A stretch of 64,000 nt of DNA from Perlabentimonas gracilis. Lineage in GTDB: Bacteria; Bacteroidota; Bacteroidia; Bacteroidales; Tenuifilaceae. The first letter of the stretch is position 1. The number at the start of each line of letters is the position of its first letter. Below, piece after piece: positions 25,397-33,802 of the stretch. The translations under genes were made by a program, and so were the position numbers. The DNA lies in NCBI RefSeq assembly GCF_011174675.1, contig NZ_JAANIG010000001.1:186001-250000 (forward strand), written 5' to 3'. A model generated the notes under the pieces. It searched no databases and was not told the origin of the DNA. It was given only the letters and a program-made list of their open reading frames with translations.

Positions 25397-28093
25397 ATGA
25401 ATTATAGAACTATACTTCTCATTGCATTCATAATTTCAATCTCTGTAACCAATAGCATTGCACAAAATAAATCAGAGAGATTCATTGATGCAGATGAACT
25501 TTTTAGTAGACTCGAATCCAACAGCGCTACCAAAATCTTTTATAACCCTACCTGGTTTACTGGCCATGAGTTCAGTGAAGGGTTGGTTGATAAGGGGCTT
25601 GAGTTAGCCATCGCTGCAGTTTCTAGCCGATTTAATTTAGCTGTTATTAATGTAGATGGCTATATTGTTTTGTTGCCCAGAGATTTTTTAAGAGATTTTC
25701 AAGCCGAACCTCTCCTAGGTGATCATCAAGCGGTGGTTGTTGGTAGCCCCTTGGATTATGGGCGTTACTCAAGTGCAAAAATACAGGGTTTCATTTTCGA
25801 TGGCGCCACAGGAGAGCCGCTTATAGGTGCAATTGTATATGTTGAGCGTTTGGGCCTTGGGGTTTCATCGAATTCCGATGGGGCATACTCAATTACCCTT
25901 CCGGCAGGGGAGCATAAGCTTCGCTTATCTTACTTAGGCTATCAGGATAGCTACTATCTTATCAAGGTGAATGCTCCCGGCAATTTGAATTTTGATCTTT
26001 TCGAAAAGAGCGTTCAGCTTGAAGGGGCAACCATTACTGCCTTTCGAAAGGACGAAAACATAAGAAGTACTCAGATGAGTACCCTTCGAATTGACCCGTT
26101 GATGATGAAGGAACTTCCAGGGGCAATGGGTGAGAAGGATATTATTAAGAGTTTTACATATCTACCCGGCATTCAAAGCATGGGGGAGTTCGGAACGGGG
26201 TTTAATGTTAGGGGTGGCGATTCCGATCAGAATTTAATCCTTGTCGAGGATATGCCCCTTTTCAATTCGTCGCACCTTTTCGGTTTGGTATCAATAGTAA
26301 ATCCCGATATGGTTACCGGGGTTACCCTTATAAAAGCGGGTATTCCTGCTCGCTATGGCGAGCGAGCATCATCGGTAGTGGATATTCGAAAGCGGGGAGG
26401 AAACCCACAGAGAGCAAAGCTAACCGGAGGGGTTGGGTTGCTTTATAGCCGCCTTCACCTTGAGACCCCACTGCTAAAGAAAAAGGTGTTTCTTTCTATC
26501 GGAGGCAGAACATCATACTCAAACTGGTTGCTAAACAGGATCCCAGATGTGGATTTGATGAATAGCTCAGCCAATTTCTATGACCTTAGCGGGGTACTAA
26601 CCTTAAATCTAGGCCCTAAAAATTCATTGTCAATATTTGGATATCAGAGTAACGATGCATTCCTGTTGGCTGGTCAGGCTCAGCACGGATACCAAAGCCA
26701 GATAGCTTCGTTAAGGCTTAGCTCGGTATTTACACATAATTTAACCTCACGCTTCACCCTAGGTGTGAGCAACTATGCTAATCAGGTAAAACAACCCATT
26801 AATATACAGCCACGCGATGCGTTTGAGCTGAACAGTTCGATTCGCTATAATACTCTAAAATGGCATTTCGATTATCAACCTGCTCCTGGTTGGGCCTATA
26901 GCTTCGGATTGCAAGCTATCGATTATGATATTAACCCTGGTCGCATTGCCCCTCTTGGCGAGGAGTCCTATGTTAAATCGCTATCCCTCGCCAACGAAAA
27001 TGCCATAGAAACAGCGCTTTATTTAAGCTCCGATTTTGATATAAGTTCGAGCATAAGTGCAGAGGTTGGTGTGAGGGGGACATGGTTCGGTTTGATGGGG
27101 CCAGCAAAACAGTTTGTATATGATGATGGCTTTCCAAGATTACCACAGCATATCATTGATACCACATTCTTTGCCAAATGGGAGCCAGCGTGGACCGATT
27201 TTGGCATCGAGCCAAGGGTTGGACTTCGTTATCTTCTAAATGATAATAGTTCTGTAAAGCTCAGCTACAATAGAAACCAGCAGTTTGTGACCCTTATTTC
27301 AAACTCGGCAGTTATGTCCCCAACCGATGTATGGAGGCTAAGCAATGAGCATACGGGTGCTATGAGGGGCGATCAGGTGGCCATTGGTTACTACAGGCTG
27401 TTCCCCCGTTACGATTTGGAACTAAATGTAGAGTCGTACTATAAATTTCTTAATAATATTGTGGAGTACCGCGACGGTGCTAGGGTGTTGCTTAATGAGC
27501 ATATAAATAGCGATTTGGTTAGGGCTAAGGGGTATAGCTATGGGGCGGAGTTTTACTTGTCAAAGAAAACCGGAACGCTCACAGGATGGATTAGCTACAC
27601 GTGGTCCAGAAGTTTGCGTCGAACCGATGAGGTACATGAGCACTTCAAAATTAACGATAATGTTTATTTCCCTTCAAGTTTCGATCGCCCTCACAATTTG
27701 GTGCTCAACACAACCTATAGGGTTACCCGTCGTTGGCGATTTAATGCAACTTTCACCTATAATACTGGGCGCCCGGTCACCTACCCTGAACAAATTTTCG
27801 AGTATCAGGATCAGCTTGCCATTAGCTATTCCGATAGGAATAAGTATCGATTGCCAAGTTACCACAGGCTGGATATTTCCATTTCGCGCGACGAAAACTT
27901 AAAACTTAATGCTCGGGGTAAAGGCAGTTGGAATTTTTCGATTCTTAATATCTATGGAAGAAAAAATGTGTACTCCGTGTTTTATAAAAAGGAGCAGCCA
28001 ACCGTCGAGAGCCGATATCAAAAGTATGGGTTATACAAAATGTACATTATTGGCCAACCCCTACCAACCATAACTTATAACTTTACTTTTTAG
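25397..28093 (+). CDS. TonB-dependent receptor with N-terminal STN-like signalling domain
   Basis: 898 residues: signal peptide (to IAQ, about 23); an STN-like domain (about 28-98: ADELFSRLESNSATKIFYN, ending NVDGYIVLLP), the module that in FecA/FpvA-type transducers contacts an inner-membrane anti-sigma factor; a carboxypeptidase-regulatory-like domain (IQGFIFDGATGEPLIGAIV); the plug (GFNVRGGDSDQNLILVEDMP); and the barrel. It is first in a tight run of four genes (2-17 bp spacing), and an ECF sigma/anti-sigma-like pair follows at 31.7 kb, so receptor-to-sigma signalling is plausible. Substrate unknown. Confidence 0.88.
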   Translation: MNYRTILLIAFIISISVTNSIAQNKSERFIDADELFSRLESNSATKIFYNPTWFTGHEFSEGLVDKGLELAIAAVSSRFNLAVINVDGYIVLLPRDFLRDFQAEPLLGDHQAVVVGSPLDYGRYSSAKIQGFIFDGATGEPLIGAIVYVERLGLGVSSNSDGAYSITLPAGEHKLRLSYLGYQDSYYLIKVNAPGNLNFDLFEKSVQLEGATITAFRKDENIRSTQMSTLRIDPLMMKELPGAMGEKDIIKSFTYLPGIQSMGEFGTGFNVRGGDSDQNLILVEDMPLFNSSHLFGLVSIVNPDMVTGVTLIKAGIPARYGERASSVVDIRKRGGNPQRAKLTGGVGLLYSRLHLETPLLKKKVFLSIGGRTSYSNWLLNRIPDVDLMNSSANFYDLSGVLTLNLGPKNSLSIFGYQSNDAFLLAGQAQHGYQSQIASLRLSSVFTHNLTSRFTLGVSNYANQVKQPINIQPRDAFELNSSIRYNTLKWHFDYQPAPGWAYSFGLQAIDYDINPGRIAPLGEESYVKSLSLANENAIETALYLSSDFDISSSISAEVGVRGTWFGLMGPAKQFVYDDGFPRLPQHIIDTTFFAKWEPAWTDFGIEPRVGLRYLLNDNSSVKLSYNRNQQFVTLISNSAVMSPTDVWRLSNEHTGAMRGDQVAIGYYRLFPRYDLELNVESYYKFLNNIVEYRDGARVLLNEHINSDLVRAKGYSYGAEFYLSKKTGTLTGWISYTWSRSLRRTDEVHEHFKINDNVYFPSSFDRPHNLVLNTTYRVTRRWRFNATFTYNTGRPVTYPEQIFEYQDQLAISYSDRNKYRLPSYHRLDISISRDENLKLNARGKGSWNFSILNIYGRKNVYSVFYKKEQPTVESRYQKYGLYKMYIIGQPLPTITYNFTF

Positions 28094-28095
28094 CA

Positions 28096-29175
28096 ATGAG
28101 GAACAGAATCATCATAATACTTTCTGCAACACTTTCTGTTTGTGTAAGTGCTTGCGTAGAACCTTTTGTTCCCGAGGTTGATAGTGGCAACGCAATGTTG
28201 GTTGTGGAGGGGCAGATCCTCTGTGGCTCCAATAATCATCAGGTTAAGCTTTCCACTTCTACCGATTATACCCAAGATTACCAGCGTATTCCAGTGTCGG
28301 CTGCTGAGGTTTATGTTAGCGATAACCAGAATAACCTTTATGAGTTTCAGGAGATTAGACCCGGGATTTACCAAAACAAAGTGCAACTTAATGCGCAGGT
28401 TGGTATTTCTTATGCACTTACAATTATAACACCCGACGGAGAGGAGTATCGATCCGATCCTCAGAGGATAATGCCCCCAATTGAAGTTGACGAGTTAGAT
28501 GTGAAATGGGATGTGAAAGAGTTCCTTGAAACAAGTTATGAGGGCGAGCAAACGTTGACTCAAGTAGAGGGTGTTACCGTTATGGCAGATATACAATCGG
28601 AAACAGAAAAAGCACCAATGATGAGGTTTGAAACAGAATTGTTGACTCTCTATTGCCTTATGGATTATTTGGCTGATCCCACGTACTACTTTTGCCACGA
28701 GATGGTAACTACCGGCGATAAGCCAAATGTTCCCATCCCAGGCTTTAATATGGATGGATCATCGTCAATCTATCACAGCATAGGGTTTGTTACCCGTGGC
28801 GTAAAGGTTCTTATTCCTGACTCTCTACGGATGAATCATGTTTATAAGCGTATGCTTATTCTTAATCAATATACTCTGAACGAAAGATCGTATGAATACT
28901 ATAAACAGCTTAAGCAGCAACTCGATGCAGAGGGTAGCCTTTTTGACCCTATGCCTTCTCAATTAAAAGGGAATATGCATTGTGTAACAACACCAACTAA
29001 AAGGGTGATGGGTTTTTTTGAGGCTTCATCAGTAGTAACCAAAACTTTTGCGTTTAATCCCGAACCACTGAGGCCTAATAATATTTTCATTGAGTTGGTT
29101 TCCGATTTGAGCTATTTACCCAGATTCGATATGTACCGCGAATCTCCTCCAGAATATTGGTTTACCCAAAAATAA
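28096..29175 (+). CDS. DUF4249-family lipoprotein
   Basis: 359 residues; lipobox Cys20 (VSAC). N-terminal VEPFVPEVDSGNAMLVVEGQ, then a carboxypeptidase-regulatory-like beta-sandwich (VSAAEVYVSDNQNNLYEFQE), and a C-terminal part ending LPRFDMYRESPPEYWF are characteristic of DUF4249 proteins, which in Bacteroidota nearly always accompany a TonB receptor of the preceding kind. It begins 2 bp after the receptor stop, indicating translational coupling. Probably the surface partner of the receptor; molecular role not established. Confidence 0.87.
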   Translation: MRNRIIIILSATLSVCVSACVEPFVPEVDSGNAMLVVEGQILCGSNNHQVKLSTSTDYTQDYQRIPVSAAEVYVSDNQNNLYEFQEIRPGIYQNKVQLNAQVGISYALTIITPDGEEYRSDPQRIMPPIEVDELDVKWDVKEFLETSYEGEQTLTQVEGVTVMADIQSETEKAPMMRFETELLTLYCLMDYLADPTYYFCHEMVTTGDKPNVPIPGFNMDGSSSIYHSIGFVTRGVKVLIPDSLRMNHVYKRMLILNQYTLNERSYEYYKQLKQQLDAEGSLFDPMPSQLKGNMHCVTTPTKRVMGFFEASSVVTKTFAFNPEPLRPNNIFIELVSDLSYLPRFDMYRESPPEYWFTQK

Positions 29176-29181
29176 GAGTTA

Positions 29182-30876
29182 ATGATTACCCTTGTAAATT
29201 ATACTTTCAGGCTTTTATTAGTGTTCACGTTGTGGCTTGTTCAGGTACAAAGTGCAACCTCTCAACCTTCGAATATTGAGACTAACGAGACCCTTTTTAT
29301 TACTACCGATAGGGATATATATATTGCGGGAGAGGAGTTAGCCGTCTCATTAAGCATTGTGGGGTTTGATGACTCAAGTGAAACCAGTGGAGTAGGGTAT
29401 ATTCTGGTTCGCAATCAAAATCAAAAGGTTGTTCAGAGGGCAACAGTACGATTTCTGCACGGAAGGTCTACGTGTAGTATTGAATTGTCCGACACCCTTT
29501 CATCAGGTTATTATCAGATAGTTGGGTTTACCAACTATTTAAAAAATTTTGGATCTAATTCATTTCCCAGCAAGCAGCTCGTTGTGGTAAATAGGTTTGA
29601 CCAGGAGTTTATATCAGCGTTGTCGAGTTCATCTAATAGTATAGGAATTCAGAATGAAGATGATTTAACTAGCAAGACTAATGCGCCTGAATATACCACT
29701 CGTCAAGGGGTTCAATTCCAAATTGAAACAGATAGTCTTCCCTTCAACGAGATAGTTAGCACCTCCATTGTGCCAAAGCATTTTTTACTGCCCCCTGTAA
29801 ATAGACCTATGAAGGCTAGGGGCCTTTACTTTGAGCGTGATAATAATGGAATCTGCTATCCTAAAGAAAAAGAAGGAATTTATCTGTCTGGTTCGATTAG
29901 GGATTTGGATACTAATACACCCATTCGCGGTGCTACTATTTATCTGTCAACACCCGATTCATTAATAAATTTGCAGTATACACATTCCGACTCACTTGGA
30001 AACTTTTGTTTTCATCTCTCCTTTGCTTATATGGGCAAGAATGTACTGTTAATGCCAGACCCATCAAGTTATGTAGGACGAGTAGGGTTGACGCTACACC
30101 ATAAGTTTGAACTTGACGATGAGTTTATTCCTAAAAGTGTAACCTTTAGTTCGGATCAAGCAAATTTTATTCGAACAGCCCAGAACGTAGTTCTTATTCA
30201 GAAACTTTTTGGCACCAAATATTTTATACCCAATTCTAACAACCGCTCTGTTACCCAGAAATTGCCAAGGGTCTACACCTCGCCTAGCTATACCTATCTT
30301 TTATCCGATTATCAAGAGCTCGATGATTTTAGAGAGATAGCCCGCGAAATAATTCCTCAACTAAGGGTAAGGATTCGAGATACGGAAGCCCTTGTGTCTG
30401 TTATGAATACTCAAGAATCATTCAATTTTTTTCAGAATAGGCCACTGATGATTATAAATGGAATGCCATTTTGGGATTTTAGTAAGGTTGTCAGATATGG
30501 TTCGAAAGAGATTGAAAGGATTGAATTGGTTACTTTACCTTGGCGCTTTGGTGAAAAATTGTTTCATGGTATAGTTGCCGTTTTCTTAAAACCTAATATT
30601 GATACTCAGCCCCTTTTACCAAGCACTAGGATTGAGCATTTTGTGGATTCTTTCTGCAAAGAGATTGAGTATAACCATGAGGTATCAGAAATGAAGTCAA
30701 TTCCAGATTTTCGTTATGTGCTGCATTGGCAAACTAACTTAACCGTAGATCAGAATAAACCAATTGACGTTAGTTTTAATACTAGCCATATTAGGGGAGA
30801 GTATGTAATAGTGCTGAATGGTTATGATGAGAAGGGCAGAAAAGCCTCTACAACCGACAGGTTTTTTGTCAAATAA
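29182..30876 (+). CDS. Exported MG2-like/plug-like protein, short form
   Basis: 564 residues: signal peptide (about 1-28), a macroglobulin MG2-like domain (ETLFITTDRDIYIAGEELAV), a carboxypeptidase-regulatory-like segment (SGSIRDLDTNTPIRGATIYL, about 235-255), then a TonB-plug-like segment (LMIINGMPFWDFSKV; EIERIELVTLPWRFGEKLFHG) with no barrel after it. The C-terminus (LHWQTNLTV, YVIVLNGYDEKG) resembles the last domain of larger MG2/plug proteins of Bacteroidota. It lies 6 bp after the DUF4249 gene. Possibly a periplasmic or surface accessory of the receptor. Confidence 0.65.
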   Translation: MITLVNYTFRLLLVFTLWLVQVQSATSQPSNIETNETLFITTDRDIYIAGEELAVSLSIVGFDDSSETSGVGYILVRNQNQKVVQRATVRFLHGRSTCSIELSDTLSSGYYQIVGFTNYLKNFGSNSFPSKQLVVVNRFDQEFISALSSSSNSIGIQNEDDLTSKTNAPEYTTRQGVQFQIETDSLPFNEIVSTSIVPKHFLLPPVNRPMKARGLYFERDNNGICYPKEKEGIYLSGSIRDLDTNTPIRGATIYLSTPDSLINLQYTHSDSLGNFCFHLSFAYMGKNVLLMPDPSSYVGRVGLTLHHKFELDDEFIPKSVTFSSDQANFIRTAQNVVLIQKLFGTKYFIPNSNNRSVTQKLPRVYTSPSYTYLLSDYQELDDFREIAREIIPQLRVRIRDTEALVSVMNTQESFNFFQNRPLMIINGMPFWDFSKVVRYGSKEIERIELVTLPWRFGEKLFHGIVAVFLKPNIDTQPLLPSTRIEHFVDSFCKEIEYNHEVSEMKSIPDFRYVLHWQTNLTVDQNKPIDVSFNTSHIRGEYVIVLNGYDEKGRKASTTDRFFVK

Positions 30877-30893
30877 AATTAGAAAAGTGTTTT

Positions 30894-31589
30894 ATGAGAA
30901 TATTCCTATTGCAAATCTCGCTTTTATTGTTGTTCCCTCTGGGAGTAATGGCTCAGTGTGATTTAACTATATCTAAACCTACCTTAGCTGGCGAACAATT
31001 TATCGACAACCAAATATTTGCAGGAAGTAAATATTTTATGGATGAATGGGCAATTGGTACAGTTACTCTACAAAGTGGAGATATTGTTCAGAACCAGTTA
31101 TTAAGATATAATGCTCTCGAAGACGAGTTGATATGGTTAGAGCAGAATTCTTCTAGCACTGTGCGTGTTGATAAAAGTCTGGTCTTAGGTTTTTCATTAC
31201 AGCTACCCCAATCTGATAGCGCCTTAGTGTTCACCAAAGGAACTTTTTTTAAGAATCAAACAAGTAGCTTTCTTCAAGTTTTGAGGAAAGGTAAGGTAAC
31301 ACTCTATGCCAAGCGATGGGTTGAAAAAACTTCAAATGTTGAGATAATTCACATTGGGGGAAACGCCAAGCGTGCCATAGCCATATTCCCACGTACCAAC
31401 TATTTTGTAGAGACTCAAGATGGAAATTTTAGGAGTGTTGCACTAAACCGAAGATCGTTTGTTAATGCATTTGCTGCTGACTCTACCCACTTGTCAAGAA
31501 AACTATTACGGCAAAACAGAATACGTATTAAGAATGAACACGATTTAGTTGCTGCTATAGGCTGGCTCGAGACAAACTTAGAACCCTAG
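30894..31589 (+). CDS. Exported protein of unknown function, end of receptor operon
   Basis: 231 residues with a signal peptide ending VMAQ (about 21). The mature protein is a mix of beta segments (WAIGTVTLQSGDIVQNQLLRYNA and VTLYAKRWVEK) and a basic helical tail (SRKLLRQNRIRIKNEHDLVAAIGWLE). I do not recognise a named family. It is 17 bp after the MG2/plug-like gene and is the last gene of the run before the sigma-factor promoter. Confidence 0.6.
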   Translation: MRIFLLQISLLLLFPLGVMAQCDLTISKPTLAGEQFIDNQIFAGSKYFMDEWAIGTVTLQSGDIVQNQLLRYNALEDELIWLEQNSSSTVRVDKSLVLGFSLQLPQSDSALVFTKGTFFKNQTSSFLQVLRKGKVTLYAKRWVEKTSNVEIIHIGGNAKRAIAIFPRTNYFVETQDGNFRSVALNRRSFVNAFAADSTHLSRKLLRQNRIRIKNEHDLVAAIGWLETNLEP

Positions 31590-31621
31590 ATCTACTAGTG
31601 TTTTTTCTTTTACTCCCCCAC

Positions 31622-31650
31622 GCAACCCCCAAAGTTTTTTTATCATCTAT
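31622..31650 (+). promoter_or_regulatory. ECF-type promoter of the sigma-factor gene
   Basis: A GCAACC -35-like element (31622-31627) and a TCATCTAT -10-like element (31643-31650) resemble ECF promoters of the AAC...CGTC type, and lie about 60 bp before the sigma gene start. This suggests autoregulation. Confidence 0.5.
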
Positions 31651-31708
31651 ATGATATGTGACCAAATGGTGCTATATTAGCTGATGTATAACCCTAATAC
31701 AGCATCAC

Positions 31709-32269
31709 TTGGATATCAATAGGAGTATTCTGGAGCGGTGTCGTAGCAACGATCGCAAAGCGCAACAGGCCTTGTATGCAATCTATGCCCCTGCAATGTA
31801 TGGTGTGTGCTTAAGGTATTACCCCAACGCCGAGGTGGCTCGCGATATTCTGCAGGATGGTTTTATCAAGGTGTTCGAGAAAATCCGTTCATTCCGGTTC
31901 GAGGGCTCTTTTGAAGGGTGGATACGCCGAATTATGGTGAATACAGCGTTGGAGTACCATAGGCGAAAAGGCGATGGGCGAGAGGTTGAGATAAACGAGG
32001 AGTCGATGGATGGCCAAGAGCTAGAAACCCTCGATGCAGATTATCAGCTCTTGCTTAGCGTGGTGGCTAGCCTACCACAGCAGTACAGGTTGGTATTTAA
32101 CCTATACGCCATTGAGGGGTATTCACACGCCGAAATAGGAACGCTGCTAAATATATCTGAGTCTACCAGTAAATCAAACTATAGCAGGGCTAGGACGATC
32201 CTAAGGGAGAAGGTTAGCCAGATAGAAAAGCTTGAGGATTATGCCGTTTTACACGCCAGGACCATATGA
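31709..32269 (+). CDS. ECF-family RNA polymerase sigma factor
   Basis: 186 residues with only sigma regions 2 and 4, as in ECF factors. Region 2: LYAIYAPAMYGVCLRYYPN, ILQDGFIKVFEKI, SFEGWIRRIMVNTALEYHRR. Region 4: LPQQYRLVFNLYAIEGYSHA, EIGTLLNISESTSKSNYSRA. No ATG exists upstream in frame before a stop, so the TTG at 31709 is the best start. The next gene overlaps its last 29 bp, which indicates translational coupling to a regulator. Likely controls its own operon and perhaps the receptor genes upstream. Confidence 0.92.
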   Translation: MDINRSILERCRSNDRKAQQALYAIYAPAMYGVCLRYYPNAEVARDILQDGFIKVFEKIRSFRFEGSFEGWIRRIMVNTALEYHRRKGDGREVEINEESMDGQELETLDADYQLLLSVVASLPQQYRLVFNLYAIEGYSHAEIGTLLNISESTSKSNYSRARTILREKVSQIEKLEDYAVLHARTI

Positions 32270-33494
32270 GGAGTACGTTGGCAAGCTGTCATCCATTCGG
32301 GTTGTGCCTAAACCTGAGGTTTGGCGGGGTATAAACGAGCACCTCGACTTTCTGGCAAGTAAAAGGCGTAGGGTTTTTATTCGAAATGTTGCTGCCGTAG
32401 CCGCGAGTATCCTTCTGATGATATCAGTATCTTTAGGCACCTTCTACTTTCAACAGCACAAGGTTGATCAGTATGCATTTTCAGTGAGCACTAACAGAAT
32501 TGTTCAAACTCCCATTGATCATAACATTTTACTTCCCGAAAGAAGTAATTTTTTGAGTCTACCTTTAAATGAGCAGCCCAGCGGTGAAGTGCAGCCCAGC
32601 GCGATTTCTGATACCAAAAATGTGCAGAGCCCAACTTTACCTATAGTGGGGCGTAAGGCCCAGCCTTTGTTGGTGAATTCAACATTTCCCTCTCCAAATC
32701 ATATTGATAATCATAGGCCTAACCACAATGCAGAGAGCCCTAAAGTTGAGGTGTTCCGCTCCGAATCGCAAGTAAAGAATCCTTGGGGAATAACAGCATA
32801 CCTCAACCCACTATACTCCAGCCACACTATGGCTGCTAGGGCTGAAAACAACACCGTGAGAGAGAGCGGTGTTTGGCTTTGGGGTGGAGAGATACAGGTA
32901 AAGCGTCAGCTAAACAAGTCGTTCTCGTTGGTTACAGGTGTTACCGTTAACCCAACGGGCCAAAATATTGATAACCTAATTCTGCTGTATGGCGGAAATG
33001 TTAAGCAAAACCTGTCATACCTGTATGCAAATACATCGTACGGGCAGGTTTCCCTTGAAAGTTCCATTGCCGGCATCTCTAACATTGCTACTCTAGCCAA
33101 GGCTCCCAAGGATGTGCTCAAATCATCGAACATAACTACAGCCAATTTAAAACAAAGGTTTCATCATGTCGAGTTGCCCCTATTACTCTCTGCTCGGCTA
33201 AGTGGAGGTGGAGTAGATTTCGATTTTAGGCTGGGAGCTGCGGTGGGTGTGCTGGTGAATAATCAGTTCGAGGTTGCCAGCTCGTTTGGTCAGTACGTTG
33301 GCCAAACCGATGGTGTGAAATGGTATAGTGCTGCTGCCATTGGTGCTGTTAGCATAGGTTTGCCATTAACAAAACATGTAAACTTTGTTGTGGAGCCCTA
33401 TTTTAGGTTAGGTCTTTTAACGCTTGATCATTACGACCCCAACACATTCCCCTTCAATGCATCCGTACGCTTTGGCGTTGGTTACCGTTTCTAG
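32241..33494 (+). CDS. Anti-sigma-like protein fused to an outer-membrane beta-barrel (dual-membrane-spanning type)
   Basis: 417 residues with an unusual layout: about 47 cytoplasmic residues (YEEYVGKLSSIRVVPKPEVW, ending in basic KRRR), one inner-membrane helix (about 48-70), a Pro/Asn/Ser-rich linker of about 100-120 residues, and a C-terminal beta-barrel-like domain (HVELPLLLSARL, HVNFVVEPYFRLGLLTLDHY, final VRFGVGYRF with terminal Phe). It overlaps the sigma gene, so it is the expected anti-sigma factor. The layout matches the dual membrane-spanning anti-sigma factors (Dma) reported from Bacteroides, recalled from memory. The ATG at 32241 is preferred to the TTG at 32232. Confidence 0.78.
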   Translation: MPFYTPGPYEEYVGKLSSIRVVPKPEVWRGINEHLDFLASKRRRVFIRNVAAVAASILLMISVSLGTFYFQQHKVDQYAFSVSTNRIVQTPIDHNILLPERSNFLSLPLNEQPSGEVQPSAISDTKNVQSPTLPIVGRKAQPLLVNSTFPSPNHIDNHRPNHNAESPKVEVFRSESQVKNPWGITAYLNPLYSSHTMAARAENNTVRESGVWLWGGEIQVKRQLNKSFSLVTGVTVNPTGQNIDNLILLYGGNVKQNLSYLYANTSYGQVSLESSIAGISNIATLAKAPKDVLKSSNITTANLKQRFHHVELPLLLSARLSGGGVDFDFRLGAAVGVLVNNQFEVASSFGQYVGQTDGVKWYSAAAIGAVSIGLPLTKHVNFVVEPYFRLGLLTLDHYDPNTFPFNASVRFGVGYRF

Positions 33495-33745
33495 GTTTCC
33501 CCATCATGTGTAGTTGATATTACGCAATGGTCAATGTTTGTTTGGCAGTTGTGGTTGGTATGCCATTCGGTTTAAACTAGCAAAATTTCTGGGTATGAAC
33601 ATTGATTCTTCTCGGCTTACAGATGTTTTGTGTTCGTACCTAATTGCTGCAGTTCTATTGCTTGGTTTGAAAATATTAATGCAACTCTTTAGGTAATTTG
33701 CAAATTACAACTATGTGAATAGCTTCGTTTTTACAAAGGTTGAAT
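33495..33745. other. Intergenic region with one doubtful micro-ORF
   Basis: An ATG at 33595 opens a 33-codon frame with a hydrophobic stretch (VLCSYLIAAVLLLGLKILM), which could be a small membrane peptide. There is no family, ribosome-binding site or promoter to support it. Otherwise nothing is seen before the terminator. Confidence 0.3.
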
Positions 33746-33780
33746 AAAAAAAAAAGCAGGAGTTTTTCTCCTGCTTTTTT
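33746..33780. terminator. Bidirectional terminator
   Basis: GCAGGAG/CTCCTGC stem (33756-33762 and 33768-33774) extended by A and T tracts on both sides; serves the convergent anti-sigma and MFS genes. Confidence 0.9.
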
Positions 33781-33802
33781 GTTATGCTTTGTTAACCAAC
33801 AC

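Noticed and set aside
33514-33696. 60-codon plus-strand frame with a hydrophobic end
   Set aside because: TTG start, no ribosome-binding site or family; only the inner 33-codon ATG frame could be a small membrane peptide and it lacks support.
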